Assembly: GCA_934647195.1 (NCBI GenBank)
Contig: CAKUFD010000017.1
Coordinates: 1-28,766 of the forward strand
Source of the DNA: an uncultured Collinsella sp.
GTDB lineage: Bacteria > Actinomycetota > Coriobacteriia > Coriobacteriales > Coriobacteriaceae
Length of the DNA: 28,766 nt
Direction: 5' to 3'
Shown here: positions 7,163 through 14,996 of the stretch, in pieces
Layout: every line of letters begins with the position of its first letter
Numbering within the stretch: the stretch's first letter is position 1
The notes under the pieces: model-generated
Seen by the model: only the letters and a program-made list of their open reading frames with translations
Told to the model about the DNA's origin: nothing
The model's database searches: none
Program-made: the position numbers and the translations under genes

Positions 7163-8497
7163 ATGGAAGCGAATTCTAACACCGAGAACTCCAACCTGAA
7201 GTTCTCCGGTTGGTCTGTTACCGTCGCCGCCGTCGTCATCGTGCTTTGCCACATGATGGTCCGCGGATCCTTTGCAACTCTCATCCAGGGCATGTGCGCA
7301 AGTACTGGTTGGTCTACGGGAGTTGTTTCCCTGGGTTCGTCCCTCTTCATGGTCTTCTACGGCATCTTTGCATTCCTGACCGGTACTTATATCAATAAGC
7401 TCGGTCCCCGCAAGACCTACCTGCTCCATGGCTGCATCATGGCTGCCGGCCTGTTCCTCTGCAGCTATTCCACCGAGCCTTGGCAGTACTGGCTCTTCTA
7501 CGGCGTCATCGCCGGTATCGGCTCCGGTGCTTTCTGGGCCCCCGTTACCTCGATGGTTCGCCAGTGGTTCATCGATAAGCTCGGTATCGCGATGGGCCTC
7601 ACCACCGCTGCCGCCGGTGCCGCTATGTGCCTCGGCCCGATCGTGTCCATGAACCTCATCGCCGGTCAGTCCTGGCAGACGATGATGAGGGTCTTCGCAA
7701 TCATCCTCATCGTCGGCATCGGTATCGCTTCTCAGTTCACCATCATGAAGCCCGAGGACGTGGGCCAAAAGCCGCTCGGTTTCGACGCTTTCATGGCTCG
7801 CCAGGCTGCTGCTTCCGAGGGTGCCGAGAAGAAGGCCGAGGAGTTCTACGTCCCCTTCAAGTGGGCTGTTAAGCACAAGGCTTTCTGGATCCTCTCCATC
7901 CTGTGGTTCTGCTCCAACTTCGCTGAGTTCATCGTCTTCTCCCACGCCATTCAGTACACCACGGGTGACCTGGGCTATGACAAGATGACCGCCACGTATA
8001 TCTACTGCCTGATCGGTCTGGTCTTCATCTTCAGCGCTATCGCAGTTGGTGGCTTCACCGATAAGCTCACCGCCAAGATGGGCGATCCCCTCAAGGCTCG
8101 TAAGCGTGTTCTGACCTTCTCGTACATCGGCTGCGCCGCGATGGCTCTCTGGCTGAACTACGGCGTGCGCCTGACCGCCGATGGTGGCAGCGCTGTCTGG
8201 GCCTTCGTCGTGTACGCTGTGGTCTTTGGCTTCTTCTACGGCATCTACATTCCGTCGATTGCCGGTACGGTCGGCGTTGTCTTCGGCCGCAAGGAAATGC
8301 CTCAGTGCTGGGGCCTCGTCTCCCTCATCGGCATGGCCGGTGGCGCAGGCCTTGGCCCGTACATCGCAGGCTTCCTGCGCGACGTTACGGGTAGCTACTT
8401 TGTCGCCATTTGGCTGGCAACGATCTTCTACCTGCTTGCCTTGGTCTTCGTGAACATCGTCAAGCAACCCACTCGTGAAGAGGTTTGGGGAGAGTAG
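7163..8497 (+). CDS. MFS transporter, oxalate/formate antiporter (OFA)-like
   Basis: 444 aa with about 12 hydrophobic segments in two blocks separated by a charged cytoplasmic loop (about residues 200-235). The first cytoplasmic loop has the MFS signature as GTYINKLGPRKT. The overall look is that of the OFA family, which moves organic anions, often by exchange or proton symport in anaerobes. Lying between the GRE and its activase, it most likely imports the carboxylic acid substrate (for example an arylacetate) or an upstream precursor; the product would leave by diffusion. I chose ATG 7163 because GGAG lies 8 bases upstream and the protein then has a normal short N-terminus; the frame runs open to a TTG at 7052 that would fall inside the preceding hairpin. 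The substrate is inferred from context only. Confidence 0.9.
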   Translation: MEANSNTENSNLKFSGWSVTVAAVVIVLCHMMVRGSFATLIQGMCASTGWSTGVVSLGSSLFMVFYGIFAFLTGTYINKLGPRKTYLLHGCIMAAGLFLCSYSTEPWQYWLFYGVIAGIGSGAFWAPVTSMVRQWFIDKLGIAMGLTTAAAGAAMCLGPIVSMNLIAGQSWQTMMRVFAIILIVGIGIASQFTIMKPEDVGQKPLGFDAFMARQAAASEGAEKKAEEFYVPFKWAVKHKAFWILSILWFCSNFAEFIVFSHAIQYTTGDLGYDKMTATYIYCLIGLVFIFSAIAVGGFTDKLTAKMGDPLKARKRVLTFSYIGCAAMALWLNYGVRLTADGGSAVWAFVVYAVVFGFFYGIYIPSIAGTVGVVFGRKEMPQCWGLVSLIGMAGGAGLGPYIAGFLRDVTGSYFVAIWLATIFYLLALVFVNIVKQPTREEVWGE

Positions 8498-8522
8498 CAA
8501 CAGACTACATCCTGCCCCTCTG

Positions 8523-8555
8523 GCGCACCCGGGCAGATCGCTCGGGTGCGCTTTT
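8523..8555 (+). terminator. Terminator-like hairpin between the MFS and activase genes
   Basis: GCGCACCCG (8523-8531) pairs with CGGGTGCGC (8543-8551), followed by TTTT. The activase start is only about 30 bases downstream and no obvious new promoter fits in that gap, so read-through is likely. It may reduce activase level relative to the GRE, since activating enzymes act catalytically. Confidence 0.7.
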
Positions 8556-8584
8556 CACTAGAAGCCCTGATCTGGAAGGAACAA

Positions 8585-9535
8585 ATGATGAAGACTGAAG
8601 ACGGTAAGCTCCAAGCGATGATTTTTGATGTCCAGAGCTTTTCTACCCATGATGGACCCGGCATCAGGACGAACGTCTTCTTCAAGGGTTGTACGCTGCG
8701 CTGCCCCTGGTGTGCCAACCCCGAATCCCAGAAGGGCACCCCGCAGCTCCTCTACACCAAGATGAAGTGTGTGGGCTGCATGTTCTGCGCCAAGGTCTGC
8801 CCCCATGGAGCAGTGACTGCGGTGACGGACCCCGAGGAAATCGCTAAGTTTGGCCATGTTCGCCACGACCGTTCGAAGTGCGACAAGTGCACCACCCATG
8901 AGTGCGTGAACGCTTGCTTCCAGGAAGCGCTTTCGGTTGCCGGCGAGCTCATGACCGTCGATGACGTCATGGCCAAGATCGACCGCGATTCGGTTGTCTA
9001 CGGAGCCAAGGGCGGCGTGACCGTCTCTGGCGGCGACCCGCTTCTTCACCCCGATTTCCTCGAGGAGCTTCTCCGCAGGTGCCATGCAAAGGCGTATAAC
9101 GTGGTCCTTGAGTCCGAGCTTTGCGTTCCGACCGAAAACCTCGAGCGCGTGATGCCCTACATCAACCTCTATTACACCGATTGCAAGGTTATCGATCCCG
9201 AGGCGCACAAGCGCATTATGGGTGCGAGCAACGACATTATCCTTAAGAACCTGCGTCTGATTGGCGAGCGCTGTCCCGAGCGAATGGTCCTTAGGACTCC
9301 GATCATCCCGGGGTATACCGATTCGGACGAGAACATCGACGGAATCGCGAAGTTCGCCGCCGAATGCCATTTCCCCACGATGAATATCCTGCCCTACCAC
9401 AAGCTCGGCGTAACCAAGCACGAACGTCTTGGATCGACGTACCTGCTGCCCGATGTTCAGCCGCCGAGCGATGCGCGCATGCGCGAGCTGGCAAACATCA
9501 TCGAGAGCCATGGCGTGAAGTGCATCATCAACTAG
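8585..9535 (+). CDS. Glycyl radical enzyme activase (radical SAM)
   Basis: 316 aa. The radical-SAM motif CTLRCPWC (Cys36, Cys40, Cys43) binds the [4Fe-4S] cluster that cleaves S-adenosylmethionine. An inserted ferredoxin-like domain carries two further clusters: Cys62-x2-Cys65-x2-Cys68-x3-Cys72 and Cys99-x2-Cys102-x4-Cys107-x3-Cys111. This two-extra-cluster form is typical of activases of GRE dehydratases and decarboxylases, not of pyruvate formate-lyase activase. The segment VSGGDPLLHPDFLEELLRRC is the usual SAM-binding Gly-rich element. It should install the radical on Gly853 of the GRE encoded upstream. ATG 8585 follows GGAAGGA by 4 bases; ATG 8588 immediately after is equally possible, with a 7-base spacing. 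A TTG-type start at 8546 would fall inside the preceding terminator stem. Confidence 0.95.
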   Translation: MMKTEDGKLQAMIFDVQSFSTHDGPGIRTNVFFKGCTLRCPWCANPESQKGTPQLLYTKMKCVGCMFCAKVCPHGAVTAVTDPEEIAKFGHVRHDRSKCDKCTTHECVNACFQEALSVAGELMTVDDVMAKIDRDSVVYGAKGGVTVSGGDPLLHPDFLEELLRRCHAKAYNVVLESELCVPTENLERVMPYINLYYTDCKVIDPEAHKRIMGASNDIILKNLRLIGERCPERMVLRTPIIPGYTDSDENIDGIAKFAAECHFPTMNILPYHKLGVTKHERLGSTYLLPDVQPPSDARMRELANIIESHGVKCIIN

Positions 9536-9554
9536 CCTAAGACTGGAGAGAAAC

Positions 9555-10262
9555 ATGGATATCAAAGATTTTTACCGTGAGGTCGACGGCATCTACGCCA
9601 ACGAGGATTGGGATGCTGCCGAGGAACTCTTCAACGCCGCGATGACCGAGACGGCGGGCGATAAGGAGATGCACGCTGTTGTCGAGAACGAGCTGGGCGT
9701 TTGCTTTATGAAGCGCGGCATGCATCTCGAGGCGATCGACGCGCTTTCCAATGCCGCTGCCTATTTTGCTTCCGCTCATGGTCCGGCGAGCAACGAGGTC
9801 GTAAGCATCAAGACCAACCTGGCACGCGTGTACAGCGCTATGGCCGAGCACCAGAAGGCAAGGGAAATCCTTATGGAGCTGTGCGGCCTTTTGGGCGACG
9901 AACCCAGCCCGCTGCTCTACGACGCCTGCGTGGGCATTGGCCACGAGTCGCGTCTTTTGAGCGACTTTGAAACCGCGATTACGTATCTGGAGCGCGCAAA
10001 GCAGGTTGCCCTTGCCTACGGACAGGGCGAGCCGCTCATCGCATGCCTCTTCGATCTGGGTGCGGTACAGTTTGAGCGCGGCTATCGCGGCGAGGCCGTA
10101 AACGCCCTTTCCGAGGCAGTCGACCTTTGCAGACAGCAGGGTATCCTCGATACCGAGTTTGGTCAGGGTGTCCAAGCGTTCTATGACGAGATGAACAAGT
10201 CTGCTTGCTGCGGCTGCTCAAGCTCGCTCGCTCAAGACCCCATCACCATCGAGAACGAGTAA
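9555..10262 (+). CDS. TPR-repeat protein with C-terminal Cys cluster, GRE-operon accessory protein
   Basis: 235 aa, all-helical, with at least four tetratricopeptide-like units (about 15-50, 58-95, 100-135, 140-180), for example AEELFNAAM, AIDALSNAAAYF, AITYLERAKQVALAYG and AVNALSEAVDLC. The C-terminus ends in an unusual SACCGCSSS stretch followed by a short acidic tail. TPR proteins are protein-binding scaffolds; here the partner could be the GRE or its activase, as an assembly factor, or a regulator. The Cys cluster could bind metal or sense redox state, which is speculative. It starts 19 bases after the activase stop, with GGAGAG 4 bases before the ATG, so it is clearly co-transcribed. I do not recognise a characterised family. 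Confidence 0.82.
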   Translation: MDIKDFYREVDGIYANEDWDAAEELFNAAMTETAGDKEMHAVVENELGVCFMKRGMHLEAIDALSNAAAYFASAHGPASNEVVSIKTNLARVYSAMAEHQKAREILMELCGLLGDEPSPLLYDACVGIGHESRLLSDFETAITYLERAKQVALAYGQGEPLIACLFDLGAVQFERGYRGEAVNALSEAVDLCRQQGILDTEFGQGVQAFYDEMNKSACCGCSSSLAQDPITIENE

Positions 10263-10555
10263 GCCTCTCCTTTCCGTGTTTATAGTGTTTGGCGGCCTTC
10301 CCCGAGTTTGCGCCGTGTCCCTCTTTTAGGCTTCTTGCTTCGTGGGTAGACCTCCATTCTGCTATATTTCAAATCGCAGGCGTGACCGTGCATGTACCTC
10401 GCACGGTCACGCCTGCCTCTATTTGTATGGGGCGTCGGCGATAGTGCTGGATTTGCTTCGATGCCCTCCATCATTCTTGTATGCCCACCCCCGTAGCTCC
10501 TCTTGAGTGGATACAATAGACAAATGGTTCTATTTGATTGCCAAAGGGGGTCGTG
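10263..10555. other. 293-bp intergenic region between the GRE operon and the acpS operon
   Basis: No gene is seen. It holds the large hairpin at 10376-10416 and, near the right end, a possible -10 element TACAAT (10512-10517) for the acpS operon, but without a good -35 at proper spacing. Confidence 0.5.
10376..10416. terminator. Perfect 16-bp hairpin downstream of the TPR gene
   Basis: GCAGGCGTGACCGTGC (10376-10391) pairs perfectly with GCACGGTCACGCCTGC (10401-10416) around a 9-base loop. The trailing sequence CTCTATTTGT is only weakly T-rich. It probably ends the GRE operon, though it lies more than 110 bases past the last stop codon. Confidence 0.6.
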
Positions 10556-11071
10556 ATGGCAGAAGCCGGCGTCGGCGTCGATATTGTTCAGATTTCTCGC
10601 ATGGAGCGCATCCGTCAGGTTACGCCCGGGTTCTTTGCCCGTGTTTTCACGGCCGAGGAAGTTCAGTTCTGCGAAACCTCCTCTCGTCCCATGGCTCAGT
10701 ACGCCTGTCGCTTTGCTGCTCGCGAGGCGGTGCTCAAGGCACTGGGTACAGGCTTTAAAGGCATGGGCCGCAAGGACGTCTCGGTTACGGCTGGGCAAAA
10801 TGGCAGGCCCGCCGTTCTTTTGGCCGGTCGGGCAAAAGAGCTGGCAGAGGAGCGCGGCATCGTAGAGTTTGCGCTCTCGCTTTCCGCAACGGGCGACCTT
10901 GCCATCGCCAATGCCATGGCCTTGACCGAAGAGACGCGGCCCCGGGCAAAACAGACCGTACAAGATGAAAAACAGCGCATCGCGCAATCGTTTAGGGAGG
11001 CGCGCTCGGTCCTTGACGAGCTCGAGCGCGTCCAGAGCGGCGATGAGGCTCTTGAGAATGAGGAGCGCTAG
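10556..11071 (+). CDS. acpS: Holo-[acyl-carrier-protein] synthase with C-terminal extension
   Basis: 171 aa. The protein transfers 4'-phosphopantetheine from CoA to the conserved serine of acyl carrier protein, which fatty acid synthesis requires. The AcpS signatures are present: GVGVDIVQISRMER near the N-terminus (Mg-binding Asp in VDI) and FAAREAVLKALGTG at about residues 55-68 (the Glu of AREA is the second metal ligand). Family members are usually about 120 aa; here about 45 extra charged, probably helical residues follow (from about 125). ATG 10556 is chosen for AAGGGGG five bases upstream; the frame is open slightly further to 10538. The stop at 11071 directly abuts the next start, so it heads a tight operon. 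Confidence 0.94.
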   Translation: MAEAGVGVDIVQISRMERIRQVTPGFFARVFTAEEVQFCETSSRPMAQYACRFAAREAVLKALGTGFKGMGRKDVSVTAGQNGRPAVLLAGRAKELAEERGIVEFALSLSATGDLAIANAMALTEETRPRAKQTVQDEKQRIAQSFREARSVLDELERVQSGDEALENEER

Positions 11072-12688
11072 ATGAAGCCGATTTTGAATATTGAGGAAGT
11101 CACTCGACTCGAAGATATCATCGAGCGCGAGGGCACTTCGAAGGCAGAGCTCATGGAGCATGCGGGAGAGCTTCTCGCTTCGGTTGTCGAGGCCGAGCAT
11201 CCGAGCCGCGTGCTCGTGTTGACCGGTTTTGGCAACAACGGCGGCGACGGCTGGGTTGCTGCGGATATCCTGCAGCAGAAGGACATTCATGTCGACGTTG
11301 TCTCACCGGTCGATCCGAGCGAGATTCCGAGCGCCCTTGCGCGTCATGTCGCTCGCCGTACGGCCGGCCGTGATGTCAACGTGGTCGTTGGCCCGTCGCG
11401 CGATGAGCTGATGGAGCTTGGTGAGCAGGCCGACGTGATCGTCGATGCCATTTTGGGAACGGGCTTTCATGGTGCGCCCCGTCCGCCTTTTAGCATTTGG
11501 ATTCCGGCTGTAAACGAGTTGTCTGCATTCGTCGTTTCCGCCGATGCCCCCTCCGGCCTCAATGCGCAGACGGGCGTTGTCGAGGATTGCTGCATCCGCG
11601 CCGACAAGACGTTGACGATGCTTGCTCCAAAGATCGGCCTCTACAGTGGTGACGGTCCCGAGTATGCGGGCGACATCCAGGTAGGCGAGCTGTACGACAA
11701 ACTTGATGAGGTAATCGGCGATGTCGATCATGCCGCCGAGATTGTCCAGGCAGGTGACCTCATCGACTACATCACCGGCCTCCCCGCCTCGATCGACAAG
11801 TATTCGCGCGGCTCCGTCCTGGTGGTCGCGGGCTCTGCATCCTACCCCGGCGCTGCCATGATGGCGGCCAAGGCCGCAGCACGTGCCGGTGCGGGCTACG
11901 TGGCGGTGGCCGCCCCCGATGCCTGCGCCAACCTCATCCGCATGGCGCTTCCTTCAATTCCGGTCCATGCCATTCCCTCCGATTCTCGTGGCGCGTTTGG
12001 CGCTGCCGCCCGCGCCATCGTGTGCGAGCTTGCAAAGAAGTACGACTGCGTGCTGTGTGGTCCCGGCATGACGACGGGTGCGGGCGGCATGCAGGTCGTG
12101 ACCGGCCTGCTCGAGCTCGATCTCCCCCTGGTGCTCGACGCCGACGCCCTCAATTGCCTTTCGCGCATCGCGATTGACGGCATTGAGAAAACCCCCGATA
12201 TGTATCGTCGCGAGGCGCCGCTCATCATGACTCCGCACTATCGCGAGCTTTCGCGCTTGGTGGGAGAGGAAGACGAGGTCTACGATCTGGGCACCGCCAT
12301 CGATGCCGCCCAGAAGATCTTGTGGGCCGGCGGCTCAGACAACATGGTTATCGTCTGCAAGGGCCCGACCACGGCGGTCGTGGGCGTCGAGCGCGTTTTG
12401 ATCCCTGCGAGCGGCCCCGCCTCTCTTGCCACGGCGGGTTCGGGCGACGTTCTTGCCGGCATCATTTCCGGCACCATCGCCACGCTTCACGCCGAGGTCG
12501 ACGTGTGGGAGCTCGCTTTGTCCTATGCGGTTTCGATTCACTCGTATACCGGTTTTGCAGCTGCTGCCGAATATGGCGAGAAGAGCGTGATCGCCACGGA
12601 CCTTATCGACTATATCGGCGAGGCTATGCAGCTGGTGGAGAACGAGGCACTCAAGGACCTGGGCGCGCTCGATTCTGAGGGGGAGTAA
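11072..12688 (+). CDS. nnr: Bifunctional NAD(P)H-hydrate epimerase / ADP-dependent dehydratase
   Basis: 538 aa. It repairs damaged nicotinamide cofactors: the epimerase equilibrates R- and S-NAD(P)HX and the dehydratase converts S-NAD(P)HX back to NAD(P)H using ADP or ATP. The N-terminal YjeF_N-type domain (about 1-215) has LTGFGNNGGDGWVAA and the ADAPSGLNAQTG segment. The C-terminal ribokinase-like domain (about 235-525) has VVAGSASYPGAAMMAAKAAA, the MTPHYRELSRL element and the nucleotide-binding ATAGSGDVLAGIISG. Fusion of the two activities is common in bacteria. The start codon follows the acpS stop without a gap, and alanine racemase follows after one base; acpS-nnr-alr is a familiar order. 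Confidence 0.95.
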   Translation: MKPILNIEEVTRLEDIIEREGTSKAELMEHAGELLASVVEAEHPSRVLVLTGFGNNGGDGWVAADILQQKDIHVDVVSPVDPSEIPSALARHVARRTAGRDVNVVVGPSRDELMELGEQADVIVDAILGTGFHGAPRPPFSIWIPAVNELSAFVVSADAPSGLNAQTGVVEDCCIRADKTLTMLAPKIGLYSGDGPEYAGDIQVGELYDKLDEVIGDVDHAAEIVQAGDLIDYITGLPASIDKYSRGSVLVVAGSASYPGAAMMAAKAAARAGAGYVAVAAPDACANLIRMALPSIPVHAIPSDSRGAFGAAARAIVCELAKKYDCVLCGPGMTTGAGGMQVVTGLLELDLPLVLDADALNCLSRIAIDGIEKTPDMYRREAPLIMTPHYRELSRLVGEEDEVYDLGTAIDAAQKILWAGGSDNMVIVCKGPTTAVVGVERVLIPASGPASLATAGSGDVLAGIISGTIATLHAEVDVWELALSYAVSIHSYTGFAAAAEYGEKSVIATDLIDYIGEAMQLVENEALKDLGALDSEGE

Positions 12689-12689
12689 G

Positions 12690-13841
12690 ATGGCCATCTC
12701 AAGGCTGCCGCAAGACCGCTGGTCTTGGGTCGAGATCAACCAAGGCGCGCTGCGCCGCAACACGCGCGCATTCAAAAGCCTGTTGAACCCGCGCCAGCGC
12801 CTGTGCTGCGTGGTTAAGGCCGACGCTTACGGTCACGGTGCCGTTGCCTGCGCCAAGATCATGTATGCGACCGGTGCCGACATGTTTGCCGTGGCCACGG
12901 TCAAGGAGGGCGTCGAGCTGCGCGAAGGCGGCATCATATCGCCCATCTTGCTGTTGAGCGAGCCTCCTGCCGAGTCTATCGACCTGCTGCTCGAGCACGA
13001 CATCATGCCTTCGGTCTATACCTTTGAGTTCGCTCTCGCGTATGGCGAGCGTGCATCGCAGCTGGGCAAGATCGGCAAGTACCATATGGCTATCGAGACG
13101 GGCATGAACCGCATTGGCGTGCATTACGCGGATGTGATCGAGTTCCGCCGTTCGATTCACTTTCATCGCGGCATCCAGTGCGACGGCGTGTTCACGCATT
13201 TTGCCACGGCCGACGAGCAGAGCGGTTGGGACTACAAGCTTCAGTGCAAGCGCTTTGACGAGGCAGTTGCCGCCATGAGGGACGCTGGCTTTGAGTGCGG
13301 CATCGTTCACTGCGACAACACGCCGGCATCCATCCTGGACCCGTCGACCCATTACGACATGATTCGCGCGGGTATTGGCCTGTATGGCCTGCAACCCTGC
13401 GAGACAACGCGTCCAATCTTCCCGCTCGACCCGGTGATGAGCGTCCGCGCTCGCGTGACCCGTGTGGCGCATCCCGTCATGGGCGAGGGAGTGGGCTACG
13501 GCTTTACCTATCGCGTGCCCCGTACGCGCGTGCAGATCTGCACGCTGCCGATCGGCTATGCCGACGGTCTTTCGCGTACGCTCTCCAACCGCATGGACGT
13601 TCTTTACCAGGGCGAGCGTATCCGCCAGGTGGGCAATATCTGCATGGACCAGTGCATGGTCGCTATCTCCGAAACGTCGAGGGGCCGCATGCCCGAGGCT
13701 AATTACGGCGATGTGATGACCATCATCGGCCGCGATGGCGACGCCGAGATCACCATGGACGAGATGGCGCGCCTGCGCGGCACCATCAACTACGAGGTGG
13801 CATGCGGTTTTGGCATGCGTCTCGATAAGGTTTACGTGTAG
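12690..13841 (+). CDS. alr: Alanine racemase
   Basis: 383 aa. This PLP enzyme interconverts L- and D-alanine and supplies D-alanine for peptidoglycan. The PLP lysine is Lys43 in VVKADAYGHG, and the second catalytic base is Tyr270 in GVGYGFTYR. Other conserved parts are HMAIETGMNRIG, FTHFATAD, HCDNTPASI and RAGIGLYG, and the C-terminal domain carries GNICMDQCMV. Length is normal for the family. GGGGGAG lies 4 bases before the ATG, overlapping the end of the previous gene, consistent with coupled translation. Confidence 0.96.
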   Translation: MAISRLPQDRWSWVEINQGALRRNTRAFKSLLNPRQRLCCVVKADAYGHGAVACAKIMYATGADMFAVATVKEGVELREGGIISPILLLSEPPAESIDLLLEHDIMPSVYTFEFALAYGERASQLGKIGKYHMAIETGMNRIGVHYADVIEFRRSIHFHRGIQCDGVFTHFATADEQSGWDYKLQCKRFDEAVAAMRDAGFECGIVHCDNTPASILDPSTHYDMIRAGIGLYGLQPCETTRPIFPLDPVMSVRARVTRVAHPVMGEGVGYGFTYRVPRTRVQICTLPIGYADGLSRTLSNRMDVLYQGERIRQVGNICMDQCMVAISETSRGRMPEANYGDVMTIIGRDGDAEITMDEMARLRGTINYEVACGFGMRLDKVYV

Positions 13842-13850
13842 AGGCTGCCT

Positions 13851-14492
13851 ATGGGTGTCATGCAGATTCCGGGGCACACGCATCAAAAGCCGCGCGAGGT
13901 TGCGCTCGAGGAGATCCGGGCGGTGCTTGGCGACTGCCGCTTGTGCCAGCTGTGCCAAACGAGGACCAAGATCGTCTTTGGCACGGGCAATCCACGTGCG
14001 CGCGTAATGTTTGTGGGCGAGGCGCCGGGTCGCAATGAAGACCTGCAAGGAGAGCCCTTTGTGGGCGCTGCGGGCGAGGACCTCAACGGAATCTTATCTT
14101 TGGCGGGTTTGACGCGCGAGGAGGTCTACATCGCCAACGTGCTCAAATGCCGTCCTCCCGGAAACCGTAATCCGCGTCCGGAAGAAGTGCTTGCTTGTTC
14201 GCCGTTTTTGCGCGAGCAGATTAGGAGCATCTGGCCGGATGTTATCGTCACGCTGGGAAACCCCGCAACGCACTTTGTCCTCAAGACCGAGATAGGCATC
14301 ACGCGCCTGCGCGGGCGCTTTCACCAGATGGGCCACTTTGTGGTTATGCCCACGTTCCATCCTGCTGCGGCCCTGCGCAATCCGGAATGGCAAAAGCTGC
14401 TGGAGCAGGACTTCTGTATGCTGGGAGATTATCTGGCGCGCCATGCGGCATCTGCGGCGGGGAACAATCAAGAACAGGAAGCGGAGAGATAG
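13851..14492 (+). CDS. Family 4 uracil-DNA glycosylase (iron-sulfur type)
   Basis: 213 aa. It removes uracil from DNA as the first step of base excision repair. Motif 1 is VGEAPGRNED, followed by GEPFVGAAGEDLN, the NVLKCRPPGNRNP segment, and motif 2 FHPAAALRN. Cysteines in the N-terminal CRLCQLCQTR cluster, with those near LKCRPP and LACSPF, fit the [4Fe-4S] ligands of UDG families 4/5. Start ATG 13851 follows GAGG by six bases; ATG 13860 is an alternative. Its stop directly abuts the tsaE start. A degenerate relative appears to be encoded at 18695-19270. Confidence 0.93.
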   Translation: MGVMQIPGHTHQKPREVALEEIRAVLGDCRLCQLCQTRTKIVFGTGNPRARVMFVGEAPGRNEDLQGEPFVGAAGEDLNGILSLAGLTREEVYIANVLKCRPPGNRNPRPEEVLACSPFLREQIRSIWPDVIVTLGNPATHFVLKTEIGITRLRGRFHQMGHFVVMPTFHPAAALRNPEWQKLLEQDFCMLGDYLARHAASAAGNNQEQEAER

Positions 14493-14996
14493 ATGCTCAA
14501 ACGAATAGAAGCCCTGCGCTACGAGAGTATGGGCGCGGCGGATACCGAGCATCTCGGCGAGCTTGTGGCGCCGGCGCTCGCGGACGGCGACATCCTTGTA
14601 CTCACGGGTGGCCTCGGCGTGGGCAAGACGCATTTCACCAAGGGCGTGAGCCGCGGCCTTGGCGACGGGCATCCGGTGACGAGTCCCACGTTTGCCCTGA
14701 TGGCGGTGCACGACGGCGGCAGGATCCCCTTGTTCCATTTTGACCTGTACCGCCTTGAGCATGCCTATGAGCTGGAGGATACGGGCATCTTCGACGTGCT
14801 GGGGTATGAGGGCGCTTGCCTTCTTGAGTGGGGCGAGCAGTTCCAAGACGAGCTGTGCGATGAGTACCTCTCGGTCGTGATTTCGCGCGATCCGGATGAT
14901 GAAAACAAGCGTACGGTTGTCTTGAAGCCGTATGGCGAGCGAGCAGAAGAGCTGGCTGAGCAGATTGACAAGGCTGTAAAAGATGACGCTAAATAG
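14493..14996 (+). CDS. tsaE: tRNA threonylcarbamoyladenosine biosynthesis ATPase TsaE
   Basis: 167 aa. This P-loop ATPase is needed for turnover of the TsaB-TsaD complex that makes t6A at position 37 of ANN-decoding tRNAs. Walker A is GGLGVGKTHFTKG; TSPTFALM is the switch-like segment; FHFDLYRLE and LLEWGEQF are family signatures. A roughly 25-residue acidic/basic C-terminal tail is a little longer than usual. It follows the UDG stop with no gap and overlaps the tsaB-rimI-tsaD gene by 14 bases, keeping all t6A transfer components adjacent. Confidence 0.95.
   Translation: MLKRIEALRYESMGAADTEHLGELVAPALADGDILVLTGGLGVGKTHFTKGVSRGLGDGHPVTSPTFALMAVHDGGRIPLFHFDLYRLEHAYELEDTGIFDVLGYEGACLLEWGEQFQDELCDEYLSVVISRDPDDENKRTVVLKPYGERAEELAEQIDKAVKDDAK

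Noticed and set aside
12699..14048. Antisense frame across alr and the UDG gene
   Set aside because: Low-complexity translation opposite two certain genes; a GC-rich codon-bias artefact.
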